From NCBI RefSeq assembly GCF_001298525.1, contig NZ_CP012710.1:1-16222 (forward strand): a stretch of DNA of 16,222 bases. Direction: 5' to 3'. Below the pieces are notes generated by a model. It had not been told where the DNA came from and did not search any database. It saw only the letters and a program-made list of their open reading frames with translations. The position numbers were made by a program, and so were the translations under genes. The first letter of the stretch is position 1; each line of letters starts with the position of its first letter. This DNA comes from Psychrobacter urativorans. Its GTDB lineage: Bacteria; Pseudomonadota; Gammaproteobacteria; Pseudomonadales; Moraxellaceae. Positions 1 through 6,619 of the stretch are shown piece by piece.

Positions 1-16
1 AATTTAGGATATTCAC

Positions 17-2686
17 TTAGCTAATGATGTTTAGTATTTGCTGCTTAACATTTTGTCCAAAATCGTCCTGCTTAACAGCCATTAAGAATAAGCATTTACC
101 TTGACTATGCTTAGCCCAAAGATCACCTACTAGACGTTTTTCAGCAGAATCTTGATTGGTTTTAGAGTCTCCACCTTTGTACTCTACAATAAGAATTCGC
201 CCATCCATCATCTCAACAATGAAGTCGGGATAGAAGTTTCCATGTGCTAGAGGTAAGCTAAAAGAGGCTTCATTACGCCTAACTAGATTTCTAACCCAGT
301 GCTTAACCTCTTCCATTGAATCTATAGTCTGTGCGCAGTCAAACTCCTCACCCCAAGCTTTCATATCTTCAATTTGAGGATAGAAATGCCTCTGAAAATC
401 AAAGCTACCAGTGTAATAATTAGCACTAATTGGGTAATTATCAGCCTTAAACTCATAGCTAAAGTCATAAGTAGTTAAGACTTTAGAATCATTTGCAAAT
501 AATGTTTGCTGATAACCACTAGCAGCAGCTTGTTCTCTGTACTTAGACACTAGCGCAGTAATCGCATTGGATAAGGGGTACTTATTTCTTACTAGCGTTG
601 TCAGTGTGATTTCAGGTCTTTGGAGCAGATGGTTAATAATATTAGATAAGAATCCTATCATGATACTCTGGGTTACATCGCTTTGGCGACATTCCTGATC
701 AAGCCATCTGATTAAATCTTCTTGCGTTATATCTGTATTAGCTAAGTTAAGATTGAAAGTTTGGTCTTTACTAAGCTCTCTATATTTAACTTTTTTATCA
801 GGCAAGTCTACTATAAAGCTTTTAGTCTGTTCTGTAGGCTTATAATCAATTTTAGCTGGGTAATCTAGCAAATTCCACTCAAAAGCATCTAGGAACACTT
901 CTTTTTCAGCCAATTCAAGCATACCTTGGCTCATCACACATAGCCTTGGTATTACTGCAAACTTAGCACCGTTTTCAGAAGGCGATAGTGCAGCATGAAC
1001 ACTTTGATTGTGAATACTGACTGACCTTTCGATGGACTGTGTAGGCTCTACTGATACTTTAGCAATTTCTTTTTTAAGATTTTCTGAGATTTTTCCAGTA
1101 ATGGTAACCACTTGGCGACCATTAACATCAGATATTCTTATACTACTTCGGTCTTGTTCTGTTAATACAGTGGTATCCACCGTATCTTTTATCTCTAACA
1201 TTAAGTTTATTGAAGTTGGTTGTGGTGTAACTGCATTATCACTCTCACCGAACAATTCAGCTTGATTAGCATCTTGTTGACGTATAAACGATGCAGCTTC
1301 CATCTCTTCAAAACCCATAGAAATCAGGTTATCAGTGAGTTGTTTAGCGGCTTGGGCTAAGCTTTCAGTTGCTATATGCGCATAGGCTCTATTCAAATCC
1401 TCAATCACCCTACGCTTAGCGTATGGCATACGTAAAACGCGACCTAGTAACTGTTCTGCATCTTTGCTAGAAGATACCTTCTTAACTGAGCAAAACACGT
1501 AGGCAAATGAGCAATCCCAACCTTCTTTCAAAGCCTCCATCGTTATAATAAACTCGATAGGGCAGTCAGGTTGAAAAAGATCTAAACCATCAAGTTCTCT
1601 TTGCGTGCCTGTTGCTATCGCAATTCTGCTTTCATTAATTTTATGCTGCTCAATCAAACACTGCTTAAGCGTCTCAACAGTGACCTTACCGCCTTTATTC
1701 TCAGCCTGTAGCAAAACTATAGGACGGATATAATCAGTATCCTGTTGAGCCTTTATTGCTAAACGGTCTCTTGTTAAAACTGCATCCCTTACCGCATCCT
1801 CCCAACCGTTACTATGCTCAGTCAAAATGATAGGCAGTTTAATCATATCTTCTGATTTCAACCTTGCAGCAGAAACGTGAAAGATAATATTACTACCATT
1901 GGTAGTAGTGGTGTTTGGTGTGGCGGTAAACTCAACAATAGCTGCTGGATGAATACGTTTTAATGTCTCAAAAGTTAATGTAGTTCTTGCATTGTGGGCT
2001 TCATCTACGATTACTAATGGATTATAAAGAGCCAGCAAGTTTGCAAACGAGTATTTAATCTTACCTAAATCTCTTGCATTTAGACCATTTTCAGACAGAT
2101 CGCCCTCTGTGACTCGCTCTAACTGCTCAAAAACTGGATGATTTTGAGACAATTTGGCAAAGTGAGGCTCAAAATTTTCATGGTATTGATAAACTTTCCG
2201 ATCCGTTGTTTTTGTCACTCTCAGATTGGCTAAAGTAGAAACCACTATAATCGCTTTGTTTCCAATATCTTGTGAGCGAATCTGATTCACATCATCAATA
2301 TCATAAATACTGACATGATTATTGAACGCTTTATTCAGATGATCAGTATAGTCAGAATTGCTTTTTAAGGCTGCTACTGTTTGCTGCTGAATAGTGGTGG
2401 TAGGCACTAACCATAGAGTAATAGGGTAGTCTTGAGATAAGTAATCCTTGGCAATAGTAGAGACTGTATATGCTCCTAGAATGGTTTTGCCACCGCCTGT
2501 AGGAATACGCACACAGACATAAGGCACGCCATCGAACTGGTAGGAACGATAAAGTCTTTCAGGAAAATAACTATCACTAATAGACCTGCTAAATGCAGAT
2601 TTTATATCTTGACTGTCACGACAATCTTTAAAAAAATCACTCAATTTTTTTATTGCTTCTGTCTGATATTTTTTTAACTCAAACAT
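17..2686 (-). CDS. res: Type III restriction endonuclease Res subunit (DEAD/DEAH helicase with C-terminal nuclease)
   Basis: This 889-residue protein is the ATP-dependent translocase and nuclease of a Type III-like restriction system, expected to cut unmodified DNA in complex with the Mod protein. The superfamily 2 helicase core is complete. It has a Walker A motif PTGGGKT (62-68), DEAH (228-231), TAT in EFTATP (252-257), the motif V region EALKEGWDCSF (384-394) and motif VI EQLLGRVLRMP (411-421). A PD-(D/E)xK nuclease signature lies near the C-terminus: PD at 820-821 and EYK at 835-837. Length is normal for Res subunits. The ATG is 2 bases after the mod stop, and its ribosome site AGGGA lies inside the mod 3' end, so translation is probably coupled to mod. 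Three A/T homopolymers of seven bases lie in the first 57 coding bases. It converges with the relaxase gene. The exact recognition site cannot be read from sequence. Confidence 0.9.
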   Translation of the reverse strand: MFELKKYQTEAIKKLSDFFKDCRDSQDIKSAFSRSISDSYFPERLYRSYQFDGVPYVCVRIPTGGGKTILGAYTVSTIAKDYLSQDYPITLWLVPTTTIQQQTVAALKSNSDYTDHLNKAFNNHVSIYDIDDVNQIRSQDIGNKAIIVVSTLANLRVTKTTDRKVYQYHENFEPHFAKLSQNHPVFEQLERVTEGDLSENGLNARDLGKIKYSFANLLALYNPLVIVDEAHNARTTLTFETLKRIHPAAIVEFTATPNTTTTNGSNIIFHVSAARLKSEDMIKLPIILTEHSNGWEDAVRDAVLTRDRLAIKAQQDTDYIRPIVLLQAENKGGKVTVETLKQCLIEQHKINESRIAIATGTQRELDGLDLFQPDCPIEFIITMEALKEGWDCSFAYVFCSVKKVSSSKDAEQLLGRVLRMPYAKRRVIEDLNRAYAHIATESLAQAAKQLTDNLISMGFEEMEAASFIRQQDANQAELFGESDNAVTPQPTSINLMLEIKDTVDTTVLTEQDRSSIRISDVNGRQVVTITGKISENLKKEIAKVSVEPTQSIERSVSIHNQSVHAALSPSENGAKFAVIPRLCVMSQGMLELAEKEVFLDAFEWNLLDYPAKIDYKPTEQTKSFIVDLPDKKVKYRELSKDQTFNLNLANTDITQEDLIRWLDQECRQSDVTQSIMIGFLSNIINHLLQRPEITLTTLVRNKYPLSNAITALVSKYREQAAASGYQQTLFANDSKVLTTYDFSYEFKADNYPISANYYTGSFDFQRHFYPQIEDMKAWGEEFDCAQTIDSMEEVKHWVRNLVRRNEASFSLPLAHGNFYPDFIVEMMDGRILIVEYKGGDSKTNQDSAEKRLVGDLWAKHSQGKCLFLMAVKQDDFGQNVKQQILNIIS

Positions 2687-2688
2687 TA

Positions 2689-4236
2689 TTATTTCCCTTT
2701 AACATCATATGGTATTTGCTTAAAAATAATATTTTCACTTTTCAAACGTGCAGTTCCCATACGACTAGTCTCACCGTATATCACTTTTTTACCATTTTTA
2801 GGCTCTAAAGGATGCTTTGGCAACATCGCTAGAACCTTAGATGTTAAGACATTACCGCCATCAGGACGCTTATCGCCAAGAATACCGTTATATAGTAAGT
2901 AGTAGGCAACATCGTTATATACGCCTAGTAAGGGCGATTTAACTTGTTGCTTTAAGGATGTTTTGGTCTCGCCATACCAAATATGTGCCGCAAGAGAATG
3001 AAAGCTAATATCCTTATTTAAGGAGCCAGTTTCATTAAATATGATTTCACCTAGGCGATAAAACTCAAAGCCACCACCACCTTTCCAATCTACCGCTTTA
3101 GAAACCCCACCTTTTTCACCATCAACAACCTGTCTTAATCGTGGTTGACAATGTGTGACAGCCTGCTCACCTAGTTCAACGCCTATAAACTTACGATTCA
3201 TTTTTTGAGCTACGGCAGCAGTAGTTGCAGAACCTAGAAAAGAATCAAGCACTATATCTCCTTCATTAGAGGATAAATGAATCACTCTTTGAAGTAACCT
3301 CTCTGGTTTTGGTGTTGAAAATGGATCCCTAGCGTTGAATAAGATACATTCTTTTTTTGCTTCTTGCGTGTTTCCTACCTCTGTATGAAAAAGAATAGAT
3401 ATAGGGACACTACCTTCGTCTTCCTGTTTCTCCTCAGACTTAAACTTCTTAAATCTTGGAACTTTGTTTTTACCAGTTTTACCCCAATAAACTAAATCGT
3501 TTTCTACATTAGAATTATGAGTTTCTTGGGAGTAACGCCATACGGCAGTCTCTTTTGGATAGATAGTTTCGCCTGTGTTTGGCTGAATAATCCCATAGTA
3601 TAAATTTGGGCGTTCTACTTTGTTTTTATTGCACGTGTAATCTACTGAATTCCAATCTCCACGTGAATCATTATCTAAGTTTTTTGCCCTGTCCTTCTTG
3701 TTTATATCAACCCATTTTTTGATTTTGAAATCTGATTTATGTTTTGCATAACAAAACATATGATCATGCATATCACTTACATATTTTGCATCATTTTGTG
3801 GAGAAAACTTTTTTTGCCAAATAAAATTAGCCACAAAATTTGAACGACCAAATATTTCGTCCATCATCACTTTAAAGTAGTGAGCTTCATTATCATTTAA
3901 AGTAATCCAAATAGAACCATCTTCTGCTAGTAGCTTATGCAATAACTCTAAACGTGGGTACATCATGGATAACCATTTGCTGTGCTCAAGGTTATCATCG
4001 TAATGTTCAAAGGCGCTTTTAGTATTGTAAGGCGGATCAATAAAGATGCATTTCACACGTCCCGCATGAGTAGGTATGAGAGCTTTTAACGCTTCTAAGT
4101 TATCACCTTGAATTAGCATGTTATCTGTATATGTTTCTCCGTATGATAGAGCAGGTACTTGCTCTAGTAAACGGTAGGGGCAGTCTCGTGCAGTAGTGAC
4201 AGCTTCTTCTTTATTCAACCAGTTTAAAATCGGCAT
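2689..4236 (-). CDS. mod: Type III-like DNA adenine methyltransferase (Mod subunit)
   Basis: This 515-residue protein is a site-specific DNA methyltransferase, probably N6-adenine. It should protect host DNA and supply target recognition to Res. Motif order is that of the beta class: a motif X-like QGDNLEALKAL (43-53), catalytic motif IV DPPYNT (67-72), a long variable region (about 140-310) that should be the target recognition domain, then the AdoMet-binding motif I DSFLGSATTAAV (331-342). The second motif I glycine is alanine here. I chose the ATG at 4236 because GGAG (4246-4249) sits 9 bases upstream and MPxLNWxxKE-type N-termini are usual in this family. An in-frame ATG at 4251 would add five residues but has no well-placed ribosome site. 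At 515 residues it is shorter than classic EcoP-type Mods (about 640), but both catalytic motifs are present. No long simple-sequence repeat of the phase-variable mod type is present. Confidence 0.88.
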   Translation of the reverse strand: MPILNWLNKEEAVTTARDCPYRLLEQVPALSYGETYTDNMLIQGDNLEALKALIPTHAGRVKCIFIDPPYNTKSAFEHYDDNLEHSKWLSMMYPRLELLHKLLAEDGSIWITLNDNEAHYFKVMMDEIFGRSNFVANFIWQKKFSPQNDAKYVSDMHDHMFCYAKHKSDFKIKKWVDINKKDRAKNLDNDSRGDWNSVDYTCNKNKVERPNLYYGIIQPNTGETIYPKETAVWRYSQETHNSNVENDLVYWGKTGKNKVPRFKKFKSEEKQEDEGSVPISILFHTEVGNTQEAKKECILFNARDPFSTPKPERLLQRVIHLSSNEGDIVLDSFLGSATTAAVAQKMNRKFIGVELGEQAVTHCQPRLRQVVDGEKGGVSKAVDWKGGGGFEFYRLGEIIFNETGSLNKDISFHSLAAHIWYGETKTSLKQQVKSPLLGVYNDVAYYLLYNGILGDKRPDGGNVLTSKVLAMLPKHPLEPKNGKKVIYGETSRMGTARLKSENIIFKQIPYDVKGK

Positions 4237-4251
4237 TTCGCCTGTCTCCAT

Positions 4252-4399
4252 TTGTTTGCAAGCCTTTAGCGGCTAACACCTCATATGTGCAAAAACTTAT
4301 CATAGAATTATTTATATGTATTATATGCCTCAACAAGATTAGGTAATCAGACCCCTATTTGAGCTAACAACCCACTCAAAACAGACTGCTGAGCTAGCC
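4252..4399 (-). promoter_or_regulatory. Leader region between rep and mod, with a candidate mod promoter
   Basis: This spacer separates the rep stop from the mod start region. On the minus strand it contains a perfect -10 hexamer TATAAT (4320-4325), about 84 bases before the chosen mod start. No good -35 lies 16-18 bases upstream of it, so the promoter call is weak. Two short inverted repeats are visible: AGCC/GGCT around 4261-4274, just upstream of mod, and TTTGAG/CTCAAA near 4359-4381. Neither is followed by a T tract, so I see no convincing rep terminator, and rep transcripts may read into mod. Confidence 0.35.
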
Positions 4400-5500
4400 T
4401 CAATAATCTAGATAATCCCTAACTGGACGCTTCTTAAACTGTGATGCGTCCTTTTTTAGTCGATTAATCATTTCAAACTCCCACCCTTGCTGCGACTGTC
4501 CAGCTGGGCTAGTAGGACTGACCATGTGATTATAGTCAGTAATAAACTGAGGGTTGCGAGCAATCCGTCCTAGCTGGTTATCATTTAGACCTTCAACCGT
4601 AAACATATCTGCTGTATTAGCGTCACGTTCGGTTTTATCTTTAGCTTTGTTTTTGATAATTTTCGCTTTTGGCTTAAATTTAATTTTTAGATGCGTGAGT
4701 TTAAAACCTCTGCCCGATTTACCGTTTTTATCTGTCAAATCATAACTAGCTGTATAGAGTGATTTTTCATTAATCTCATCAATCGCAACGTCTAGTACAC
4801 GCTTTCTAAGATCTTTTACTGCTTCATATTTATCGGTTAAATCAAGCATTTCTCTAAAAGCGGCAAGGGTAGATACAACAAGCCCAGTGTCACGCCATTG
4901 CATCATCATAATGTAAACTCTAAAACTATAAAAACTGCTAAAACCCGCCATTTCATCAAGTTTCAGTTGAGTGAAATGCTGTCGCAACTCGCTAATATAC
5001 GGAATAATATCAGCATGAAAAATTATTCTAGCCATGATGTTGTCATCTGACTTAGCAATCATAGGTAAGCTATCTAACAAATTATGCTTTCTTAACTGTC
5101 GTATAAAATCATCATCATATTTTGAGTTAGGATATTTTTTCTTCAATTCTTCAAAAACATCGGTTTTGAAATGCAATATATTATGTACCCAATGAGTACC
5201 AAGCACACCGATAGGCGTATCAATAAAAATTTTTCTATCTAATAGATCACTACAAGCGGAACGAATTTCCCTAGCCACGTTGTTAGGCTCTACACCTAAT
5301 CTAATAAAATCCGCCTTGGTAATGTAATAAGGCTTCATTGGATCAAGTGGCGCAGACTCTTTATCTTTCTCCCCTTTCGGCATTTGAGCAATAGCAATCA
5401 AAATTAACCGTATCTCATTCACTGATAATTTATAAGACGCTCTAATCATATCGTTATTGAGCGTGACCAATGCCTTTTCATCTGACTGTTCGTAACCCAT
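4400..5500 (-). CDS. rep: Rep_3 family plasmid replication initiator (RepM/RepB-like)
   Basis: This 366-residue protein should bind the iterons just upstream and open the origin for host replication proteins. The N-terminal stretch LVTLNNDMIRASYKLSVNEI (11-30), followed by RLILIAIAQM, is the typical opening of Rep_3 (RepB/RepM) initiators. A first winged-helix domain covers roughly 15-120, and the second includes SSFYSFRVYIMMMQWRDTG (188-206). The segment about 114-150 looks longer than in typical relatives. The C-terminal tail from about 295 has the form GLNDNQLGRIARNPQFI. I start at the ATG at 5500, where GAGG sits 5 bases upstream. A TTG at 5521 in the same frame would extend it by seven residues but lies almost at the predicted transcription start. 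Its promoter overlaps the first iteron, so autorepression is likely. Family assignment is confident; the subfamily name is inference. Confidence 0.9.
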   Translation of the reverse strand: MGYEQSDEKALVTLNNDMIRASYKLSVNEIRLILIAIAQMPKGEKDKESAPLDPMKPYYITKADFIRLGVEPNNVAREIRSACSDLLDRKIFIDTPIGVLGTHWVHNILHFKTDVFEELKKKYPNSKYDDDFIRQLRKHNLLDSLPMIAKSDDNIMARIIFHADIIPYISELRQHFTQLKLDEMAGFSSFYSFRVYIMMMQWRDTGLVVSTLAAFREMLDLTDKYEAVKDLRKRVLDVAIDEINEKSLYTASYDLTDKNGKSGRGFKLTHLKIKFKPKAKIIKNKAKDKTERDANTADMFTVEGLNDNQLGRIARNPQFITDYNHMVSPTSPAGQSQQGWEFEMINRLKKDASQFKKRPVRDYLDY

Positions 5501-5532
5501 AATAACCTCAAAATAAACCAAGTTAGGGACTA

Positions 5533-5561
5533 ATTATACACTGTCCCTTTCTCCACATCAA
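5533..5561 (-). promoter_or_regulatory. rep promoter overlapping the first iteron
   Basis: On the minus strand, -35 TTGATG (5556-5561) and -10 TATAAT (5533-5538) are separated by exactly 17 bases. The -35 is part of the rep-proximal iteron. A half-iteron in inverted orientation, AGGGAC (5525-5530 on the plus strand), mirrors GTCCCT (5543-5548) around the -10. This arrangement is typical of Rep_3 plasmids, where Rep dimers bind an inverted half-site operator to repress their own gene. The promoter is read directly from sequence; the repression is inference. Confidence 0.72.
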
Positions 5562-5640
5562 TACGTCCCTTTCTCCACATCAATACGTCCCTTTCTCCAC
5601 ATCAATACGTCCCTTTCTCCACATCAATACGTCCCTTTCT
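5543..5640. repeat. Iterons: four perfect 22-bp direct repeats plus a partial fifth
   Basis: Four contiguous identical 22-bp units begin at 5543, 5565, 5587 and 5609. Each starts GTCCCTTTC and ends CATCAATAC. A fifth unit from 5631 keeps only the first 10 bases. They lie directly upstream of rep, the standard site of Rep binding in theta-replicating iteron plasmids, where they also set copy number. Each contains TTCTCCACA, one mismatch from the DnaA box TTATCCACA. Confidence 0.92.
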
Positions 5641-5641
5641 A

Positions 5642-5678
5642 TTCTCTGTAAGCTATGACTAGTAAGGCTCACAGAGAA
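5642..5678. repeat. Inverted repeat beside the iterons
   Basis: TTCTCTGT (5642-5649) and ACAGAGAA (5671-5678) are a perfect 8-bp inverted repeat, extended by AGC/GCT after one mismatched pair. It lies between the iterons and the A/T-rich tract. It may be a binding site or a structural element of the origin; the sequence does not decide which. Confidence 0.6.
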
Positions 5679-5680
5679 GC

Positions 5681-5756
5681 TAAAAACTCTTTAAAAACGT
5701 TTAAAAACAATTAAAAAGAAAAGTTGTTTTTTTATTTTAAAAAAAAAGAGAAAAAA
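5681..5756. other. A/T-rich tract of the replication origin (putative unwinding element)
   Basis: The stretch is almost entirely A and T, with repeated TTTAAAAAC and TTAAAAA words followed by T7, A9 and A6 runs. Next to Rep iterons, such a tract is the usual site of initial strand opening. The rest of the gene-free stretch, 5757-5976, is AT-rich. Apart from a tiny mini-ORF start at 5797 preceded by AAGGAC, I see nothing definite in it. Confidence 0.6.
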
Positions 5757-5976
5757 CCCAGATATATGCAGCTAAAAAGAGGTTTCTAAGGACAAAATGA
5801 AAAGATTGTAAAAGTAGTTTTATTTATTCAACTTAAAAGATATGTTTACATCTAGGTTACTAGTGTCATTATTAAACGCTAGAATATCCTTCTCAGTACC
5901 CTTAAAACATTATTTCGCTACCCTAGTACTAAAAACTAAAATTAAGCGTCTTATATCTAATCCTATGCGTTTTGAA

Positions 5977-6381
5977 TTATTTTGAATTTATATATTCGAT
6001 AATTATGTCTTTATCTCTATCTGATACATAATTTTCATCAAGAGCCTTTCGTGTCAATTCACTTAAAGCACGTTTGCTTTCGTGATTTTCTGCTGCCATT
6101 TTTTCAAAAGCACTTTGTAGAATAATCTTACATCTTGATTGAGTTTTACGAGCCTTTGATTTTTCAGCATCAATTAATCGTCTAGCATCACCCCTAGCTT
6201 TTACCAGTTGGTCTGCCTTTTTCTCAGCATTGAGTAACACTGATAGTTTGCGATTATCGTCACTACTTCTATTGTCTTTTTCACCCAGTAGAATTATAAG
6301 TTTTTGTGTATCATTGGGTGACTTAAATCCCTTAAACCTTTTCACTAAATCATCGAGATAATCTTCATTTATACTAGCCAT
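5977..6381 (-). CDS. Small charged protein, probable relaxosome accessory (MobC/TraD-like)
   Basis: This 134-residue protein is rich in Lys, Arg, Asp and Glu and appears mostly helical, with no signal peptide or membrane segment. The middle (about 52-95) carries a basic helix with KARGDARRLIDAEKSKARK followed by a hydrophobic stretch. It loosely resembles the basic central region of MobC/TraD-type accessory proteins that help a relaxase bind and open oriT. The stronger argument is position: it is divergent from the relaxase gene across the putative oriT. I start at the ATG at 6381, with AAGGA (6388-6392) about 6 bases upstream. The TTG at 6387 would sit right against that ribosome site. The function is inference; an unrelated plasmid protein such as a copy-control or stability factor is possible. 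That it is a real gene is supported by the ribosome site and open frame. Confidence 0.6.
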   Translation of the reverse strand: MASINEDYLDDLVKRFKGFKSPNDTQKLIILLGEKDNRSSDDNRKLSVLLNAEKKADQLVKARGDARRLIDAEKSKARKTQSRCKIILQSAFEKMAAENHESKRALSELTRKALDENYVSDRDKDIIIEYINSK

Positions 6382-6484
6382 ACTCAATCCTTTTTAGTTG
6401 GTTGTTTTGAGGTTGGGTTGAGTTTATCATTAGGACAAATGGTTTCATAGTCTAGATAGTTTGTAGCCTTGTTGAGGAAATAAG

Positions 6485-6590
6485 GCACGGTTAGTAGTTT
6501 CTATTTTATTCCGCTTCGCTGCATAAAATAGAAACTCCGTGTCAAGGGTCTAACCCCTTTGAAATCCCCAGTCAGGGGCGATCCCCTAAC
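6485..6590. other. Putative oriT with inverted repeats upstream of the relaxase
   Basis: The core is a perfect 14-bp inverted repeat, AGTTTCTATTTTAT (6496-6509) and ATAAAATAGAAACT (6523-6536), with a 13-base loop. The arms are flanked by CACGG on one side and CCGTG on the other. Downstream are AAGGG/CCCTT (6544-6548, 6555-6559) and a CCCC-GGGG-CCCC set (6566-6586) that can form alternative hairpins. MOBQ-type oriTs such as that of RSF1010 have an AGTTTCTC-type inverted repeat next to the nick, so the location and AGTTTCT/AGAAACT arms fit. The nick base and strand cannot be assigned by eye. Confidence 0.55.
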
Positions 6591-6619
6591 AACCCCAAAA
6601 AAAGACAAGAGGTGAAGTG

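Noticed and set aside
1032..1265. 77-residue plus-strand frame inside res (also at 9141-9374)
   Set aside because: It lies antisense to conserved coding sequence, has no ribosome site and no recognisable domain.
3071..3081. CCA trinucleotide run in mod as a phase-variation repeat
   Set aside because: There are only about four units, encoding a glycine run, and triplet changes would not shift frame.
4554..4745. 63-residue plus-strand frame inside rep (also at 12663-12854)
   Set aside because: It is antisense to the rep 3' end with no supporting ribosome site; judged a shadow.
5543..5640. CRISPR-like short repeat array
   Set aside because: The 22-bp units are contiguous with no spacers and sit directly upstream of a Rep_3 gene, so they are iterons.
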